Below are positions 1 through 5,070 of a DNA stretch of 5,440 bases, piece after piece. Under the pieces are notes generated by a model. The model was not told the origin of the DNA, ran no database searches, and saw nothing but the letters and a program-made list of their open reading frames with translations. This DNA comes from Planctomycetaceae bacterium. Its GTDB lineage: Bacteria > Planctomycetota > Planctomycetia > Planctomycetales > Planctomycetaceae. The translations under genes were made by a program, and so were the position numbers. Within the stretch, counting starts at the first letter, position 1; every line of letters starts with the position of its first letter. The DNA is taken from assembly GCA_003503535.1 (NCBI GenBank), contig DOCI01000223.1:34122-39561 (forward strand), in the 5' to 3' direction.

Positions 1-22
1 GTAGGGTGCGTCTTGACGCACC
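1..22. repeat. REP-like hairpin preceded by GTAG
   Basis: The window opens with GTAG, followed by a perfect 8-bp inverted repeat: GGTGCGTC (5-12), TT (13-14), GACGCACC (15-22). A GTAG-type tetranucleotide next to a short hairpin is the layout of REP sequences processed by RAYT transposases, so a REP-like dispersed element is a reasonable guess. The palindrome itself is seen directly; the REP assignment is inferred. The element may continue left of the window, and no RAYT gene is present here. It could also be the end of a transcription terminator, but the sequence after the stem (TTTCTCTG) is only weakly T-rich. Confidence 0.45.
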
Positions 23-64
23 TTTCTCTGATTTGTCTTCCGTTCAATATCCGTCAACGTGTGC

Positions 65-87
65 CACTGCTGGCTTACCCAGCAGTG
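65..87. repeat. Perfect 9-bp inverted repeat, likely dispersed palindrome
   Basis: CACTGCTGG (65-73) and CCAGCAGTG (79-87) are perfect inverted copies separated by CTTAC. No T-run follows, so it is not an ordinary intrinsic terminator. From memory, very similar CACTGCTGG...CCAGCAGTG hairpins recur in planctomycete intergenic DNA, which would make this a dispersed repeat copy; I cannot verify that here. Reading frames 1 and 3 stay open across both this hairpin and the one at 5-22, but the frames look like by-products of the palindromes rather than a gene end. Confidence 0.45.
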
Positions 88-259
88 TATGACTCGATGT
101 TGACTTCATAATCAAGGTATTGAATATCGGCCACCCAGTCGGATTTCGACTTTGAATCCGTAATACAACTGTGAGCCGTGTTAATCCGCATCATTAATTA
201 GTAAGAGGCTGGAAGAAACAAGATCGTCTAATGCACTGCTCACATCCGATTCGCAATTA

Positions 260-303
260 AGTTCAGATTCTCAGAGATCGCCTCGGGAATCTGAACTCTT
301 TTT
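260..303 (+). terminator. Intrinsic terminator-like hairpin with T-run
   Basis: AGTTCAGATTC (260-270) and GAATCTGAACT (287-297) form a perfect 11-bp stem, followed on the plus strand by CTTTTT (298-303). The 16-nt loop can close further through GAG/CTC. The T-run makes it a plus-strand intrinsic terminator, yet no plus-strand gene is visible in 1-259, so it would end a transcript from left of the window or an unannotated RNA. It also lies just past the stop of the minus-strand DUF2461 gene. Read that way, the stem is followed only by TTAATT, so it is at best a weak terminator for that gene. Confidence 0.6.
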
Positions 304-312
304 CGATGACAT

Positions 313-1008
313 TCAATAACTCAACTCCAGCGCCTCACACAGAAACGTCATCAACGGCGTCCCCGCACGAAGTCTCTCGACAACCTGCTTCTGAAAATCT
401 TCGCTGGTCACATCCTGCTCTTCAAACTTCGAAACCGCGATGAAATCTTTTCGTTTGATCTCTTCAATCGCCGGGTGCTCTTTATCGAACCCTTTGGGGG
501 GACGAATCAGTTTGTCACCCGCCATTTCAAAATGCGTGGCAAACTTTTTCTGAGTAATCGCCTTCTGCCAGACCTTTGGCTCCTCCGCAATTTTCTGTCG
601 AATCCACAGCAGGGGATCCCGCTCCGGATGCCACGTTCCTACCGCAATAAACGCATTGCCCGGCTCGATATGCAGATAACACCCCGGTGCATGAATATTC
701 CCCCCCGCTTCGTGCCGAAATTGCATGCCGATATGCGTTTTATAAGGCGTCTTGTCGTTTGAAAAACGGGTATCCCGATAAATCCGCAGAAGCGAACCTC
801 CCATTTTTTTCGGAATCGCTTCCAGAAACGGAGAAATCTTCTTCAACGGCTTCTGCATCGCCGTAATGAATCCCAAAGCGGGCTCCAGATAAAACTCTTC
901 ATACCGCTGCTTATTCTCTGCTAACCATTCCCGCTGATTGTTCTTCTTCAGGTCCTTCAAAAACTTCAACGTATCGGTAGGAAAACAGGTCGTTGTTTGC
1001 TCAGCCAT
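313..1008 (-). CDS. DUF2461 (TIGR02453-type) family protein
   Basis: The 231-residue product matches the DUF2461 family in length and in its main conserved blocks, which I recognise from memory. These are the N-terminal FLKDLKKNNQREW (16-28), the central RIYRDTRFSNDKTPYKTHIG (75-94), and YLHIEPGNAFIAVGTW (111-126). It has no signal peptide or membrane segment, so it is probably cytoplasmic. The molecular function of the family is not established and none is proposed here. The ATG at 1008-1006 is well supported: the minus strand carries GGAG (1018-1015) at normal Shine-Dalgarno distance. The gene stands alone, divergent from the flavoprotein gene at 1476, with about 470 bp between the two starts. 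It ends in TGA (315-313), just before the hairpin at 260-303. No convincing -35/-10 pair was found; an AT-rich TAAAAT at 1053-1048 is the only -10 candidate. Confidence 0.88.
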   Translation of the reverse strand: MAEQTTTCFPTDTLKFLKDLKKNNQREWLAENKQRYEEFYLEPALGFITAMQKPLKKISPFLEAIPKKMGGSLLRIYRDTRFSNDKTPYKTHIGMQFRHEAGGNIHAPGCYLHIEPGNAFIAVGTWHPERDPLLWIRQKIAEEPKVWQKAITQKKFATHFEMAGDKLIRPPKGFDKEHPAIEEIKRKDFIAVSKFEEQDVTSEDFQKQVVERLRAGTPLMTFLCEALELSY

Positions 1009-1475
1009 TATTTTCTCCGTTGTAGGAATTACGGAATCTTGTGGAATATTTTATTTAGTTGGATAGCCCCGAAAGATTCTTTCGGGGCGGCGCAGCCGCA
1101 AGAAACGTCTGAGAAATCTACCACATCAATCTGAAGTCTTCTTGTGGACTTCGTCCACCCAGATAGCGGAGCGATCTGGGCTATCCGTTCCCAAATTGAA
1201 TCCCCCATAAAACCATCTGATGATTCAATCATTCCTTCATTTCTGTATAAGTTGATTAGAGTCATACGACGGCGGCATTTCCAGTCTTGCCCCAATAACG
1301 CGCTTGTAATCAAGCTTCTCCAACATTTGCGCTCACTGCAGACTGTATCTTTTGACGCTTCAGTTCTACAATCGGGCGTGCTGATGCTGATGATATTCGA
1401 TGATGCATCCTTCTGATTTTCAGCGTTTTTCGATATTTTGCCCGTTTTCTCCTCTGTTTTCGTGATACCTGAGTC
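1009..1475. other. Divergent intergenic region
   Basis: This 467-bp stretch separates the starts of the minus-strand DUF2461 gene and the plus-strand flavoprotein gene, so both promoters should lie here. The DUF2461 side holds its Shine-Dalgarno site and the branched palindrome at 1061-1186. The remainder, 1187-1475, shows nothing I can assign: no clear promoter, no strong palindrome and no credible gene. Reading frames on both strands cross it, but their products have no recognisable features. A TATAAG (1246-1251) and a TACAAT (1367-1372) resemble -10 boxes but lack a matching -35. Confidence 0.5.
1061..1186. repeat. Branched (cloverleaf-like) palindromic element
   Basis: The ends GGATAGCCC (1061-1069) and GGGCTATCC (1178-1186) are perfect inverted copies. 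Nested between them are four more inverted repeats: GCCCCGAAAG (1066-1075) with CTTTCGGGGC (1079-1088); GCGGC (1087-1091) with GCCGC (1095-1099); GTGGAC (1144-1149) with GTCCAC (1153-1158); and CCCAGAT (1158-1164) with ATCTGGG (1174-1180). Some arms overlap the outer stem, so folds compete. Such a set of nested palindromes fits a short non-autonomous mobile or dispersed repeat. It shares a GCCCC(C)GAAAG core with the element at 4438-4523. On the minus strand it lies about 50 nt upstream of the DUF2461 start, so it could affect that gene's leader or promoter. Confidence 0.6.
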
Positions 1476-2903
1476 ATGGCTAAAGATTTTCTCGCAGATG
1501 TTCGCGACCACTACGATGTCATTGTGATTGGCAGCGGCCTGGCCGGTTTGACCGGGGCCAATGTCCTCGCCAAACAGGGCTATTCCGTCCTCCTGCTCGA
1601 ACATCACTACCAACTCGGCGGCATGGCGACCTGGTTCAAGCGTCGCGGCGGACACATTTTCGACATCTCCCTCCACGGCTTCCCCAACGGCATGGTCAAA
1701 AGCTGTCGCAAGTACTGGACAAAAGAAATTGCCGATAAAATCGTTCAGCTCAAGGGAATCCGCTTCGAAAATCCACAGTTCTCGCTGGAAACCACCTTCA
1801 ATCGCGATGATTTCACCAAGCTCCTGATCGACAAATTCCAGGTCGAACCGCAAACCGTGCAGGATTTCTTCGACACTGCCCGCAACATGAACTTCTACGA
1901 CGATCAGTCGATGACGACTCGCGAACTGTTCGAAAAGTTCTTCCCGGGCCGGGATGATGTCGTTCGTCTGCTCATGGAACCAATCACCTACGCCAACGGC
2001 TCGACCCTCGAAGACCCAGCCATCACCTATGGCATCGTCTTTTCCAACTTCATGAACAAAGGTGTGTTTACCTTCAAAGGCGGAACCGATGCCCTGATTA
2101 CCGAGATGCGGGAAGAACTGATCAAAAACGGCGTCGACCTGCGTATCCGATCTCTGGTCGAGAAGATTGAAGTCGACAAAAATCGCAAAGTGACTGGCGT
2201 CGTCGTCAACGGAAAACGGATTGGCTGTACTGCCGTCCTGGCCAATGCAAATATCAAATCGACAATTCTGCATCTGGCTGGCGAAGAGAATTTCGATCCG
2301 GAATTCGTCGAAGAAGCGAAAGCGGTTCGCGTTAATAACAGTTCCTGCCAGGTTTACATGGGACTCAAACCGGGCGTCGGTTTCGATTACTGCGGCGATT
2401 TGCTGTTCCACTCAGAACATCGCGGGTTTGATATCGAAGCGATGCTTAGTAAACAAATCAGCAGCCGGACGTTTTCGTTTTATTACCCCGAAACCCGTCC
2501 CGGCTCCGACCGCTGGTTGATTGTCTCCTCAACAAACGCCCGCTACGAAGACTGGGCAAATCTTTCGGAAGAAGATTATGAGCGGGATAAGAAGGATCTC
2601 TGCGAAAAAACTCTCGATTGCCTCGAACAATACGTCCCCGGCATTCGCGAAAAACTCGACTGGGTCGAAGCCTCCACGCCGCGAACTTTTAAGCATTATA
2701 CCCGCCATATCCAGGGGTCTTCCTTCGGCACGAAGTTCGAAGGCCTGAAGGTCAGTCAGGATCTCCCCCAGCAGATTCAGGGTCTGCATCATGCCGGCTC
2801 GGTCGGCATCATCATGTCGGGCTGGCTGGGAGCCATGAATTATGGCGTGATTGTCTCCAACGAGATCGACAAATATCTCACTCCATCAGCAGCCACGATT
2901 TAA
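1476..2903 (+). CDS. FAD-dependent oxidoreductase, CrtI/phytoene desaturase-like family
   Basis: The 475-residue protein begins with an FAD-binding Rossmann fold: [16 protein letters not shown] (13-28), with the GxGxxG glycines at 19, 21 and 24, and E42 after the second strand in the position that usually holds the adenosine ribose. LGGMA (47-51) follows, as in amine-oxidase/CrtI relatives. The C-terminal [20 protein letters not shown] (436-455) fits the second FAD-contact segment of phytoene desaturases and carotenoid isomerases. Length agrees with that family. The substrate is unknown; a desaturase, isomerase or saturase acting on an isoprenoid or other lipid is plausible but inferred. No carotenoid or hopanoid genes adjoin it. 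The start is fixed by an in-frame TGA two codons upstream (1470-1472) and by the Rossmann motif beginning at residue 13. No proper Shine-Dalgarno site precedes the ATG. No signal peptide is seen. The gene is alone on its strand, with a long palindrome-rich gap after it. Confidence 0.85.
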   Translation: MAKDFLADVRDHYDVIVIGSGLAGLTGANVLAKQGYSVLLLEHHYQLGGMATWFKRRGGHIFDISLHGFPNGMVKSCRKYWTKEIADKIVQLKGIRFENPQFSLETTFNRDDFTKLLIDKFQVEPQTVQDFFDTARNMNFYDDQSMTTRELFEKFFPGRDDVVRLLMEPITYANGSTLEDPAITYGIVFSNFMNKGVFTFKGGTDALITEMREELIKNGVDLRIRSLVEKIEVDKNRKVTGVVVNGKRIGCTAVLANANIKSTILHLAGEENFDPEFVEEAKAVRVNNSSCQVYMGLKPGVGFDYCGDLLFHSEHRGFDIEAMLSKQISSRTFSFYYPETRPGSDRWLIVSSTNARYEDWANLSEEDYERDKKDLCEKTLDCLEQYVPGIREKLDWVEASTPRTFKHYTRHIQGSSFGTKFEGLKVSQDLPQQIQGLHHAGSVGIIMSGWLGAMNYGVIVSNEIDKYLTPSAATI

Positions 2904-2945
2904 TCACAGGATGTCACTCCATCTGGTGCACGCTCAGAACGAAGT

Positions 2946-2980
2946 GAAGGGCGTGGAATACGCTCCCGACCACGCCCTTC
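2946..2980. repeat. Perfect 11-bp hairpin after the flavoprotein gene
   Basis: GAAGGGCGTGG (2946-2956) and CCACGCCCTTC (2970-2980) are perfect inverted copies with a 13-nt loop, starting 43 nt after the flavoprotein stop codon. The following sequence (GCGTGGCTCCTGTTGTTT) is only mildly T-rich, so it is a poor intrinsic terminator, although it could stabilise the 3' end of the transcript. Its left arm also pairs with 3157-3164, making this part of the larger composite repeat. Confidence 0.55.
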
Positions 2981-3013
2981 GCGTGGCTCCTGTTGTTTAT
3001 ACATAACTCTCTT

Positions 3014-3114
3014 CCCTTCTCCTTGGGGAGCGGTTGGCCGAAGGCCGGATGAGGGGATTCCTTCGACGTTCTTATTCAATCAACACTAAACTCCCTCACC
3101 CTCTCACAGAAGGG
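3014..3114. repeat. Branched palindromic element (CCCTTCTCC / GATGAGGG type)
   Basis: The outer arms are CCCTTCT (3014-3020) and AGAAGGG (3108-3114). Inside are two small hairpins, CTCC (3019-3022) with GGAG (3027-3030), and GGCC (3036-3039) with GGCC (3043-3046), and a central pair GGATGAGGG (3047-3055) with CCCTCACCC (3093-3101), which has one mismatch. The overall fold is cloverleaf-like. From memory, intergenic repeats built from CCCTCTCC, GGCCGGATGAGGG and CCCTCACCC blocks are common in several bacterial phyla; membership is an inference. It lies between the flavoprotein gene and the aroF promoter. Confidence 0.55.
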
Positions 3115-3286
3115 GAGGGGACAAAAACCAACTGATTTCTCTGGAAGGTGGAATCACCACGCCCATCACTTCGTTCTGGGTCGTGCCAGCCAATCGACAG
3201 TTAACAATTTATTTGTCCTGCAGTTTCCGTCTTTCCAGAGAACATATTCGAATTCTTCGTGTCATGGATTGCAAGTATCTGCGAAC

Positions 3287-3315
3287 TACACATATCACAG
3301 ATGCGGGCGTATAAT
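3287..3315 (+). promoter_or_regulatory. Sigma70-type promoter for aroF
   Basis: TACACA (3287-3292, four of six matches to TTGACA) and a consensus TATAAT (3310-3315) are separated by exactly 17 bp. Transcription would begin near 3320-3324, giving a leader of about 60 nt before the aroF ATG. This is the best -35/-10 pair seen in the window, and it lies just downstream of the repeat block, so the repeats probably do not form part of the aroF mRNA. No operator palindrome overlapping it was recognised. Confidence 0.6.
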
Positions 3316-3384
3316 GTGAAGGATATCAATTCGATGAAACTTCCCTCGCATCGGTTATCCATTAAGAAAATTATAAGGTGAGAA
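3316..3384 (+). promoter_or_regulatory. aroF leader with 15-codon upstream mini-ORF and RBS
   Basis: An ATG at 3334 opens a 15-codon frame (MKLPSHRLSIKKIIR) that ends at TGA 3379-3381, only three bases before the aroF ATG and in the same frame. GAAGGA (3318-3323) lies 10 nt ahead of the mini-ORF, but the predicted transcription start falls at or within it, so translation of the peptide is uncertain. The peptide has no Phe, Tyr or Trp codons, so it is not a classical aromatic-amino-acid attenuator, and no terminator hairpin follows. AAGGTGAG (3375-3382) overlaps the mini-ORF stop and acts as the likely ribosome binding site of aroF. Confidence 0.35.
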
Positions 3385-4401
3385 ATGATTATTGTGATGC
3401 GACAGGATGCGTCCCGCGAAGCGGCTGAAGATGTGGCGAAACGAGTCGAAGCTCTTGGTTTGAAGCCGAATCTCATTTTCGGGGAAGAGCGAACTGTGGT
3501 CGCAGTCATCGGAGATGACCGGCGAAAAGATCGCGAGAAATTCGAGTCCTGCGAGGGCGTCGACAAAGTGCTGACTATTCTCGCAGAATACGAAATCGCC
3601 TCACTGGAAACCAAACACGAACCAACTGTCATCCGGACTCATGACCTGGTCATTGGCGGCGGCAATTTCGGAGTGATCGCTGGCCCTTGTTCAGTCGAAA
3701 GTGAAGAGCAGATTCTCGCATCGGCCCGGGCCGTCAAAGCAGCTGGGGCAACCGGACTACGCGGCGGAGCTTTCAAGCCACGAACAAGCCCTTACTCATT
3801 CCAGGGTATGAAAGAAGAAGGCCTGAAACTGATGGCAGCCGCCCGTGAAGAAACTGGCCTGGCGGTTGTGACCGAAGTGATGACCCCCCAACACGTTGAT
3901 CTGGTCGCTTCCTATGCCGATGTCATGCAGATCGGTGCCCGGAATATGCAAAACTACCATCTGCTGCAGGCGGTCGGAGAATGCGATAAACCGGTCATGC
4001 TCAAGCGGGGAGCCTCGGCTACGATGGACGAATTCCTTCTGGCAGCTGAATACATTCTCGATCAGGGCAATCAGCAGGTCATGCTCTGCGAGCGCGGCAT
4101 TCGCACGTTCGAAACGCACACTCGCTTCACACTTCCCCTCGCTTCAGTGGCTTACCTGAAATCAAAGACTCACCTGCCAGTTGTGATCGACCCCAGCCAT
4201 GGAACAGGCCATTCAAATCTTGTCCCTTCCATGTGCTCGGCTTCAGTCGCTGTGAAAGCCGATGGAATGATCGTCGAAGTCCATCCGGATCCGTCCAACG
4301 CTATGAGCGACGGAGCCCAGTCGCTGACCTTCAAAGTGTTTGAAGCCACCATGCAGGAATGTCGAAAAATCGCCGACGCCATCGGCCTGACTTTGCACTA
4401 A
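3385..4401 (+). CDS. aroF: 3-deoxy-7-phosphoheptulonate (DAHP) synthase, type I-beta with N-terminal ferredoxin-like domain
   Basis: The enzyme condenses phosphoenolpyruvate with erythrose 4-phosphate to DAHP, the first step of the shikimate pathway to aromatic amino acids, in the cytoplasm. The 338-residue product equals the Thermotoga maritima enzyme in length as I recall it. Residues 1-70 form the ferredoxin-like regulatory domain (MIIVMRQ...[11 protein letters not shown]). The TIM barrel follows, with GPCSVES (100-106), [17 protein letters not shown] (125-141), QIGARNMQN (182-190), MLKRG (205-209), CERGIRTFE (235-243) and DPSHGTG (269-275). The expected metal ligands C102, H272, E298 and D309 are all present, so the protein should be active. 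The tyrosine-site residues recalled for T. maritima (His29, Ser31) are Asn29 and Ile31 here, so feedback control may differ. The ATG has AAGGTGAG upstream and fits the family N-terminus. The gene has its own promoter (3287-3315) and appears monocistronic, with no other aro gene nearby. Confidence 0.96.
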   Translation: MIIVMRQDASREAAEDVAKRVEALGLKPNLIFGEERTVVAVIGDDRRKDREKFESCEGVDKVLTILAEYEIASLETKHEPTVIRTHDLVIGGGNFGVIAGPCSVESEEQILASARAVKAAGATGLRGGAFKPRTSPYSFQGMKEEGLKLMAAAREETGLAVVTEVMTPQHVDLVASYADVMQIGARNMQNYHLLQAVGECDKPVMLKRGASATMDEFLLAAEYILDQGNQQVMLCERGIRTFETHTRFTLPLASVAYLKSKTHLPVVIDPSHGTGHSNLVPSMCSASVAVKADGMIVEVHPDPSNAMSDGAQSLTFKVFEATMQECRKIADAIGLTLH

Positions 4402-4437
4402 ACCAACATATCAAAGCATGATCAAAATAAACAAGTC

Positions 4438-4523
4438 GGGTGGCGGGGGCGCTCCGCGTTAGCGGTAGCCCCCGAAAGTTCTACGATTCGGGGGGCTTCT
4501 CTACGAGAGCGCCCCCGCCACCC
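4438..4523. repeat. Branched palindromic element with perfect 17-bp outer stem
   Basis: The arms at 4438-4454 (GGGTGGCGGGGGCGCTC) and 4507-4523 are perfect inverted copies. The pairing can extend through ACAA (4431-4434) and TTGT (4524-4527) across a bulge. Inside are CCGC (4454-4457) with GCGG (4462-4465), and AGCCCCCGAA (4467-4476) with TTCGGGGGGCT (4487-4497), which has a single bulged G. The folded form is a three-way, cloverleaf-like structure, much more GC-rich than the sequence around it. It begins 36 nt after the aroF stop and is followed by TTGTTTT, so it may also terminate aroF transcription. The GCCCC(C)GAAAG core is shared with 1061-1186, pointing to a related dispersed repeat family; that relation is inferred. 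Confidence 0.7.
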
Positions 4524-4679
4524 TTGTTTTATTGGCTAACCCAGCCTGCTCCAGTTCGGAGATTGCCTGTTTTTGCTCTATTATCCCGAAAATCAGCAAA
4601 AAAGCGTAGCAATGCCCTTCAGATCAGTTGACGAAACAACCGAAATCGATCATCGTACATGACTCAATTTTGACAGATT

Positions 4680-4698
4680 CACGAACGGAAGGTTCGTG
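4680..4698. promoter_or_regulatory. Inverted repeat upstream of rpsN
   Basis: CACGAAC (4680-4686) and GTTCGTG (4692-4698) are perfect inverted copies around GGAAG, 52 nt before the rpsN ATG. The repeat starts 4 bp after a perfect TTGACA (4670-4675). It could be an operator or, if transcribed, a leader hairpin used in ribosomal-protein autoregulation. It does not look like the AT-rich Zur box that controls some zinc-free S14 genes. Its role is unknown; the palindrome is the only direct evidence. Confidence 0.3.
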
Positions 4699-4750
4699 CC
4701 CGCTGATTTTGCGGAACATAAATCCTTTATTTGATGAGTAACAAGGCGAA

Positions 4751-5020
4751 ATGGCTTCTAAATCCAAGATCGAAAAACAGAAACGTAACCGACTTCTGAT
4801 CGAAAAATACGCTGAAAAACGCAAAGAACTCAAAGCCGCTGGCGATTACGAAGCTCTGGCCAAACTGCCACGCAGTTCCAGCCCGACTCGCCTGCGTCGT
4901 CTTTGCCAGTTGACTGGTCGTCCTCGCGGTGTTTATCGCAAGTTCCAGGTCTCACGTATTATGCTGCGTGATATGGCATTGGATGGGTTGATTCCAGGAA
5001 TGCGAAAAGCCAGCTGGTAA
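4751..5020 (+). CDS. rpsN: 30S ribosomal protein S14, zinc-free (C-) short form
   Basis: S14 is a primary component of the 30S head, contacting 16S rRNA near the decoding region. The 89-residue product has the basic N-terminus ([14 protein letters not shown]), a helical linker, and the diagnostic C-terminal block from LTGRPRG (54-60) through YRKF (62-65) and SRIMLRDMA (68-76) to PGMRKASW (82-89). The two CxxC pairs of zinc-binding S14 are absent; the only cysteine is C52. Length fits the short C- type, like the B. subtilis alternative S14, rather than the 101-residue E. coli form. Codon choice is biased, with many CGT arginine codons, as expected for a highly expressed gene. AAGG at 4743-4746 supports the ATG. 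The gene is isolated from any ribosomal-protein operon and ends at its own terminator (5046-5070). Whether the genome also has a zinc-type S14 cannot be seen here. Confidence 0.97.
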   Translation: MASKSKIEKQKRNRLLIEKYAEKRKELKAAGDYEALAKLPRSSSPTRLRRLCQLTGRPRGVYRKFQVSRIMLRDMALDGLIPGMRKASW

Positions 5021-5045
5021 GATCGATCGAGTCTACACAATCTTG

Positions 5046-5070
5046 AGCACCTCTTGTGAGGTGCTTTTTT
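5046..5070 (+). terminator. Intrinsic terminator of rpsN
   Basis: AGCACCTC (5046-5053) and GAGGTGCT (5058-5065) form a perfect 8-bp stem with loop TTGT, followed by TTTTT to 5070. It starts 26 nt after the rpsN stop and is the clearest terminator in the window. Its T-run overlaps the TAA stop of the converging gene (5071-5069). On the minus strand no T-run follows the stem, so it should work mainly for rpsN. Confidence 0.9.

Larger units (their letters stand above)
1..312. other. Intergenic region without a supported gene
   Basis: No credible coding sequence is seen on either strand. The stretch holds the two palindromes at 5-22 and 65-87, some weaker overlapping inverted repeats (for example CGGATT at 140-145 with AATCCG at 155-160), and the terminator-like hairpin at 260-303. 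A TTGACT at 100-105 resembles a -35 box but has no good -10 at normal spacing. A small RNA ending at the terminator is possible, though the sequence gives no direct support for one. Confidence 0.5.
2928..3186. repeat. Composite element bounded by ~30-nt inverted arms
   Basis: The segment 2928-2956, reverse-complemented, aligns with 3157-3186 over about 30 positions with two mismatches and one single-base gap. The core ACGAAGTGA (2939/2940-2948) faces TCACTTCGT (3166-3174), and GGGCGTGG (2949-2956) faces CCACGCCC (3157-3164). Long imperfect terminal inverted repeats around a short non-coding interior resemble a MITE-like element. The interior contains a third partial copy of the arm (CCACGCCCTTC, 2970-2980) and the separate branched palindrome 3014-3114, which suggests insertion of one repeat into another. 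No target-site duplication is obvious and no transposase is present. Confidence 0.5.
2904..3384. other. Repeat-rich intergenic region upstream of aroF
   Basis: This 481-bp region carries no credible gene. Its left two thirds are filled by palindromic DNA: the inverted arms 2928-2956 and 3157-3186, the hairpin 2946-2980 and the branched element 3014-3114. From about 3190 the sequence becomes AT-richer and holds the aroF promoter and leader. No ordinary T-tailed terminator for the upstream flavoprotein gene was found, so one of the palindromes may serve that role. Confidence 0.55.
4402..4750. other. Intergenic region between aroF and rpsN
   Basis: This 349-bp region has no credible gene. It holds the branched palindrome 4438-4523 directly after aroF, and the rpsN upstream region with the small inverted repeat 4680-4698. 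A possible weak promoter is TTCGGA (4555-4560), 18 bp, TATTAT (4579-4584). A perfect TTGACA lies at 4670-4675 but has no acceptable -10 at 16-18 bp. AAGG (4743-4746) is the likely rpsN ribosome binding site. Confidence 0.45.

Noticed and set aside
1..111. Possible 3' end of a plus-strand gene (frame 1 open to TAA at 109-111)
   Set aside because: The 36 codons run through two perfect hairpins and resemble no protein family; frame 3 is open over a similar length, so openness is uninformative.
1352..1372. TTGACG followed by TACAAT as a promoter for the flavoprotein gene
   Set aside because: The spacing is only about 9 bp, far too short for a sigma70 promoter.
1144..1416. 90-codon plus-strand frame between the divergent genes
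   Set aside because: Its start lies inside the hairpin GTGGAC...GTCCAC of the repeat element, there is no ribosome binding site, and the product looks random.
1029..2411. 460-codon open frame on the minus strand
   Set aside because: It overlaps the flavoprotein gene antisense and also runs through the branched palindrome at 1061-1186. Its product has no recognisable domain, while the plus-strand frame has clear FAD-binding motifs at both ends.
2904..3186. CRISPR array
   Set aside because: The repeated segments are inverted rather than direct, few in number and unevenly spaced, with no cas genes.
3316..3384. Aromatic amino acid attenuator or T-box ahead of aroF
   Set aside because: The leader is only about 60 nt, the mini-ORF has no aromatic codons, and no terminator/antiterminator pair or T-box motif is visible.
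3201..3632. 143-codon minus-strand frame over the aroF promoter and 5' end
   Set aside because: Most of it is antisense to the well-supported aroF regulatory domain; the serine/arginine-rich product is typical of a shadow frame.
4440..4631. 63-codon plus-strand frame after aroF
   Set aside because: It is largely translated palindrome (4438-4523), with no ribosome binding site or recognisable product.
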